NCBI GenBank assembly: GCA_020637195.1
Contig: JACJWK010000005.1
Span: 117,773 to 181,772 of the forward strand
Direction: 5' to 3'
Source of the DNA: Microthrixaceae bacterium
Lineage (GTDB): Bacteria; Actinomycetota; Acidimicrobiia; Acidimicrobiales; DATDAH01
DNA length: 64,000 bases
Part shown: one piece after another, positions 62,144 through 64,000 of the stretch
How positions within the stretch are numbered: position 1 is the first letter of the stretch
Layout: every line of letters begins with the position of its first letter
The notes under the pieces: generated by a model
Told to the model about the DNA's origin: nothing
Seen by the model: only the letters and a program-made list of their open reading frames with translations
The model's database searches: none
Translations under genes and position numbers: made by a program

Positions 62144-62872
62144 GTGAGCGACCGCCCCCGCATCGGCATCACGTCGTGGCCCCGCGACGTCGACTACGAG
62201 GGCACCCCCGAGCGCTGCGACACGTACCCGCACGACTACGTGCACTCGGTGATCGCGGCGGGCGGCCTGCCGCTGCTGCTCCCCCTCAACGACGAGTCCG
62301 ACGACGGCCAGGCCGTGTTCGCGGAGCTGCTCGACCTGGTGGACGGCGTGGTCCTCACCGGCGGGGGCGACATCGAGCCCGCGGCCTACGGCGCCGGCAC
62401 GCACGAGGCCACCAAGTACACCGACGCCGAGCGCGACGCCTGGGACACGCGCCTGATGCACCAGGTGGTCGAGCGACGGATCCCCACCCTCGGGATCTGC
62501 CGGGGCCTGCAGGTGGCCAACGTCGCCCTCGGCGGCACGCTGGTCCAGCACCTCGACGGCCACGATGCCGAGCACCTGGCCGCCGGCGACGCGCACGCGA
62601 TCGCGGTCGAGCCCGGCTCCCGCCTCGCGTCGCTCCTCGGCGCCGGCGAGTCGGAGGTCAACTCGCTCCACCACCAGGCCGTCGACCGGCTCGGGCCGGG
62701 GATCCGGGCGGTGGCCACCAGCCCCGACGGCGTCGTCGAGGCCATCGAGCTCGAGGGCTCGGACCACTTCCTCGCGGTGCAGTGGCACCCGGAGCTGCTC
62801 CGCCACCGACCCGACCAGCTCGGGCTGTTCCGCGACCTGGTCCACCGGTCACGCGCCTCCCGGACTCCGTAG
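62144..62872 (+). CDS. class I glutamine amidotransferase-like gamma-glutamyl hydrolase (PuuD-like)
   Basis: This 242-residue protein has RIGITSWPRDVDYE at the start, VDGVVLTGGGDIEPAAYG, nucleophile PTLGICRGLQVANVALGGTL (Cys), NSLHHQAVDRLGPGI and catalytic His/Glu in FLAVQWHPELL. This is peptidase C26, typified by gamma-glutamyl-GABA hydrolase PuuD in polyamine breakdown; no other puu genes are here, so the substrate is open. GTG 62144 follows TAGCGT (62131-62136), which overlaps the previous stop codon, by 7 nt. Confidence 0.9.
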   Translation: MSDRPRIGITSWPRDVDYEGTPERCDTYPHDYVHSVIAAGGLPLLLPLNDESDDGQAVFAELLDLVDGVVLTGGGDIEPAAYGAGTHEATKYTDAERDAWDTRLMHQVVERRIPTLGICRGLQVANVALGGTLVQHLDGHDAEHLAAGDAHAIAVEPGSRLASLLGAGESEVNSLHHQAVDRLGPGIRAVATSPDGVVEAIELEGSDHFLAVQWHPELLRHRPDQLGLFRDLVHRSRASRTP

Positions 62873-62883
62873 ACTCCCCGGCC

Positions 62884-63729
62884 ATGGGTCGGATCCAGCG
62901 CACCATCGAGCTCGCCAAGGCCAGCTGGGCGGTGCTGCGCGAGCACCGTGGCCTGGCCGTGCTGCCGGTGCTCTCGTTCGTCGCGAACCTCGTGGTCCTG
63001 GCCGGGTTCCTGGGCCTGATCCTGCTCGTCGGGGTCGACGGCGGGACCGGCGGCGGCGCCGACGGGTTCGACGCGTCGCCGTTCGTCTACGTCCTCGGCG
63101 TGTTCGGCTACCTGGCGGCCACCATCGTCACCGTGTTCTTCCAGACGGCGCTCGTCTCGGGCGCCGACGAGGCGCTGTCGGGCGGCGAGCCCTCGGTGGG
63201 CTCGTCCCTGCACGCCGCCACCAGCCGCCTCGACCGGATCCTGCCCTGGGCGCTGCTCACCGGCACCGTCGGGCTGATCCTCCAGGCCGTCGAGGAGCGC
63301 GCCGGGTTCGTCGGCCAGATCGTCGCCAACCTCGTGGGGGCGGCGTGGCGCATCGTCACCTTCCTCGTGGTGCCCGTGCTGGTGGTCGAGGACCTCGGCC
63401 CGATCGCCGCCACCAAGCGCTCGGCGCAGCTCTTCCGGTCCACCTGGGGCGAGAACCTCGCCGCCCAGATGGGCTTCGGGCTGCTCGGCTTCCTCGCCGC
63501 CCTGCCCGCTCTGCTCGTGGGCGGCGTGGCGGTGGCCAGCGGCAACCTGGGGGTGGCCGTCGTGGGCGTCGCCGTCGCCGTGGCGTGGCTGGCCGTGGTC
63601 ATGACCGTGGTGGCCGCTCTCAGCGGCATCTTCCAGATGGCGCTGTACCGCTACGCCACCTCGGGCGACGTCCCCGGCGGCTTCCCGTCGGAGGCGGTGC
63701 GGGCCGCCTTCGGGCCCCGCCGCCGCTGA
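62884..63729 (+). CDS. DUF6159-like multi-pass membrane protein
   Basis: This 281-residue protein begins GRIQRTIELAKASWAVLREH (amphipathic) and has about six helices: VLPVLSFVANLVVLAGFLGL, YVLGVFGYLAATIVTVFFQT, a central LPWALLTGTVGLILQAVEER, IVTFLVVPVLVVEDLGPIAA, GFGLLGFLAALPALLVGGVA and VAVAWLAVVMTVVAALSGIF. The VVPVLVVEDLGPIAATKRSA loop and a final IFQMALYRYATSGDVPGGF match the DUF6159 family of uncharacterised integral membrane proteins. TAGACT (62870-62875) lies 8 nt before ATG 62884 (leaderless-type). Confidence 0.8.
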   Translation: MGRIQRTIELAKASWAVLREHRGLAVLPVLSFVANLVVLAGFLGLILLVGVDGGTGGGADGFDASPFVYVLGVFGYLAATIVTVFFQTALVSGADEALSGGEPSVGSSLHAATSRLDRILPWALLTGTVGLILQAVEERAGFVGQIVANLVGAAWRIVTFLVVPVLVVEDLGPIAATKRSAQLFRSTWGENLAAQMGFGLLGFLAALPALLVGGVAVASGNLGVAVVGVAVAVAWLAVVMTVVAALSGIFQMALYRYATSGDVPGGFPSEAVRAAFGPRRR

Positions 63730-63736
63730 GCGCCGG

Positions 63737-64000
63737 TCACGCCGGGGCGTCGAGCGACTCGGCGTCGACCTGATCCTGCGCGTCACCGCGCCCGGCCCGC
63801 TCCCTCCCGCCGCGGGGCGCGAGCTGGGCGGTGGCGTACGGGCACGTGCGCAGGACCGTGCCGTAGACCAGGTACGGCCCCCACACGGACACGCCCGCGG
63901 GCCCGACGTCGTCCCAATGGCCCTGGTCTCGGGTGTAGCGACCGAACGCCTCCCACCGCCCCGCCGATCGCACCCCCTCGAGGGTGGGCTCGAAGCCGCC
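63737..64000 (-). CDS. 3' part of an unidentified gene running off the window
   Basis: The reverse strand is open from the window edge to a stop at 63737, giving the last 87 residues (GGFEPTLEGVRSAGRWEAFG, QGHWDDVGPAGVSVWGPYLV, YGTVLRTCPYATAQLAPRGG, ending AESLDAPA). Natural composition in the first 60 residues and a polar tail suggest a real C-terminus. The 5' part lies outside. No family is recognised from the fragment. It is convergent with the membrane-protein gene (7 nt apart). Confidence 0.55.
   Translation of the reverse strand, partial: GGFEPTLEGVRSAGRWEAFGRYTRDQGHWDDVGPAGVSVWGPYLVYGTVLRTCPYATAQLAPRGGRERAGRGDAQDQVDAESLDAPA

Overview
The window is a contiguous chromosomal stretch of a very GC-rich actinobacterium. 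Coding is dense on both strands, GTG starts are common, and 1-4 nt start/stop overlaps (GTGA, ATGA, TGATG) are frequent. DUF3566, a SepX/GlpR-like divisome protein beside a MoeA/Glp gene, GAF-ANTAR and LppX-like lipoproteins all point to Actinobacteria. Many genes have a TANNNT -10 box only 6-9 nt before the start codon, which suggests leaderless transcripts. I infer an Acidimicrobiia-type organism (Iamia/Ilumatobacter relatives), but no rRNA is present to settle this.

Layout. 1-4.25 kb is a graveyard: recognisable but multiply frameshifted remains of an NAD-dependent epimerase, a cysteine-motif secreted protein, a CsaA-type tRNA-binding protein and a DUF2505 protein. 4.3-8.2 kb holds a DUF3566 membrane protein, an SGNH hydrolase lipoprotein, a GAF-ANTAR regulator, two STAS proteins and a ferredoxin. 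8.3-14.2 kb carries DUF808, a CPA2 antiporter with its TrkA-C subunit, and a secreted GH31 glycosidase with sulfoquinovosidase-like motifs. 14.5-15.7 kb is a small lower-GC block (candidate VapBC-like pair plus an unknown gene) abutting the 3' end of tRNA-Ala(CGC). 16-24.8 kb has a CAP lipoprotein, a secreted copper-amine-oxidase-like pair, glpR-like, moaC, moaA, moeA/glp, galU, plsY, FmdB and MTA phosphorylase.

24.9-43.1 kb is mainly metabolic and membrane genes: a SAF-domain protein, a coupled tldD-pmbA-pmbA operon, a thioesterase, a TPP-dependent enzyme with an alpha/beta hydrolase, a YbhN-like flippase, a PAP2 protein, dxs with a clear terminator, NfuA, an SLH-anchored esterase, and two ABC exporters back to back. 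43.2-50.0 kb is an apparent six-gene operon vapB-vapC-herA-sbcD(mre11)-sbcC(rad50)-nurA, an archaeal-style DNA-end-processing cassette headed by a toxin-antitoxin pair. 50.1-53.6 kb is a decayed DUF222-HNH gene plus about 2.4 kb of noncoding or eroded DNA. 53.65-59.8 kb is a complete type I restriction-modification operon hsdM-hsdS-hsdR with GTGA/TTGA overlaps.

59.8-64 kb contains a two-gene unit of unknown function behind a palindromic operator, a duplicated Lcl/DUF1566 lipoprotein behind an 11-bp-phased direct repeat, a class I glutamine amidotransferase-like peptidase, a DUF6159-type membrane protein and a gene running off the edge. The strongest systems-level signals are the vapBC-herA-mre11-rad50-nurA operon next to HNH and type I RM genes (a DNA-processing/defence neighbourhood), the Glp-GlpR division/molybdenum-cofactor cluster, and the tldD plus two pmbA operon. 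Functions are inferred from motifs read by eye; no database search was run.
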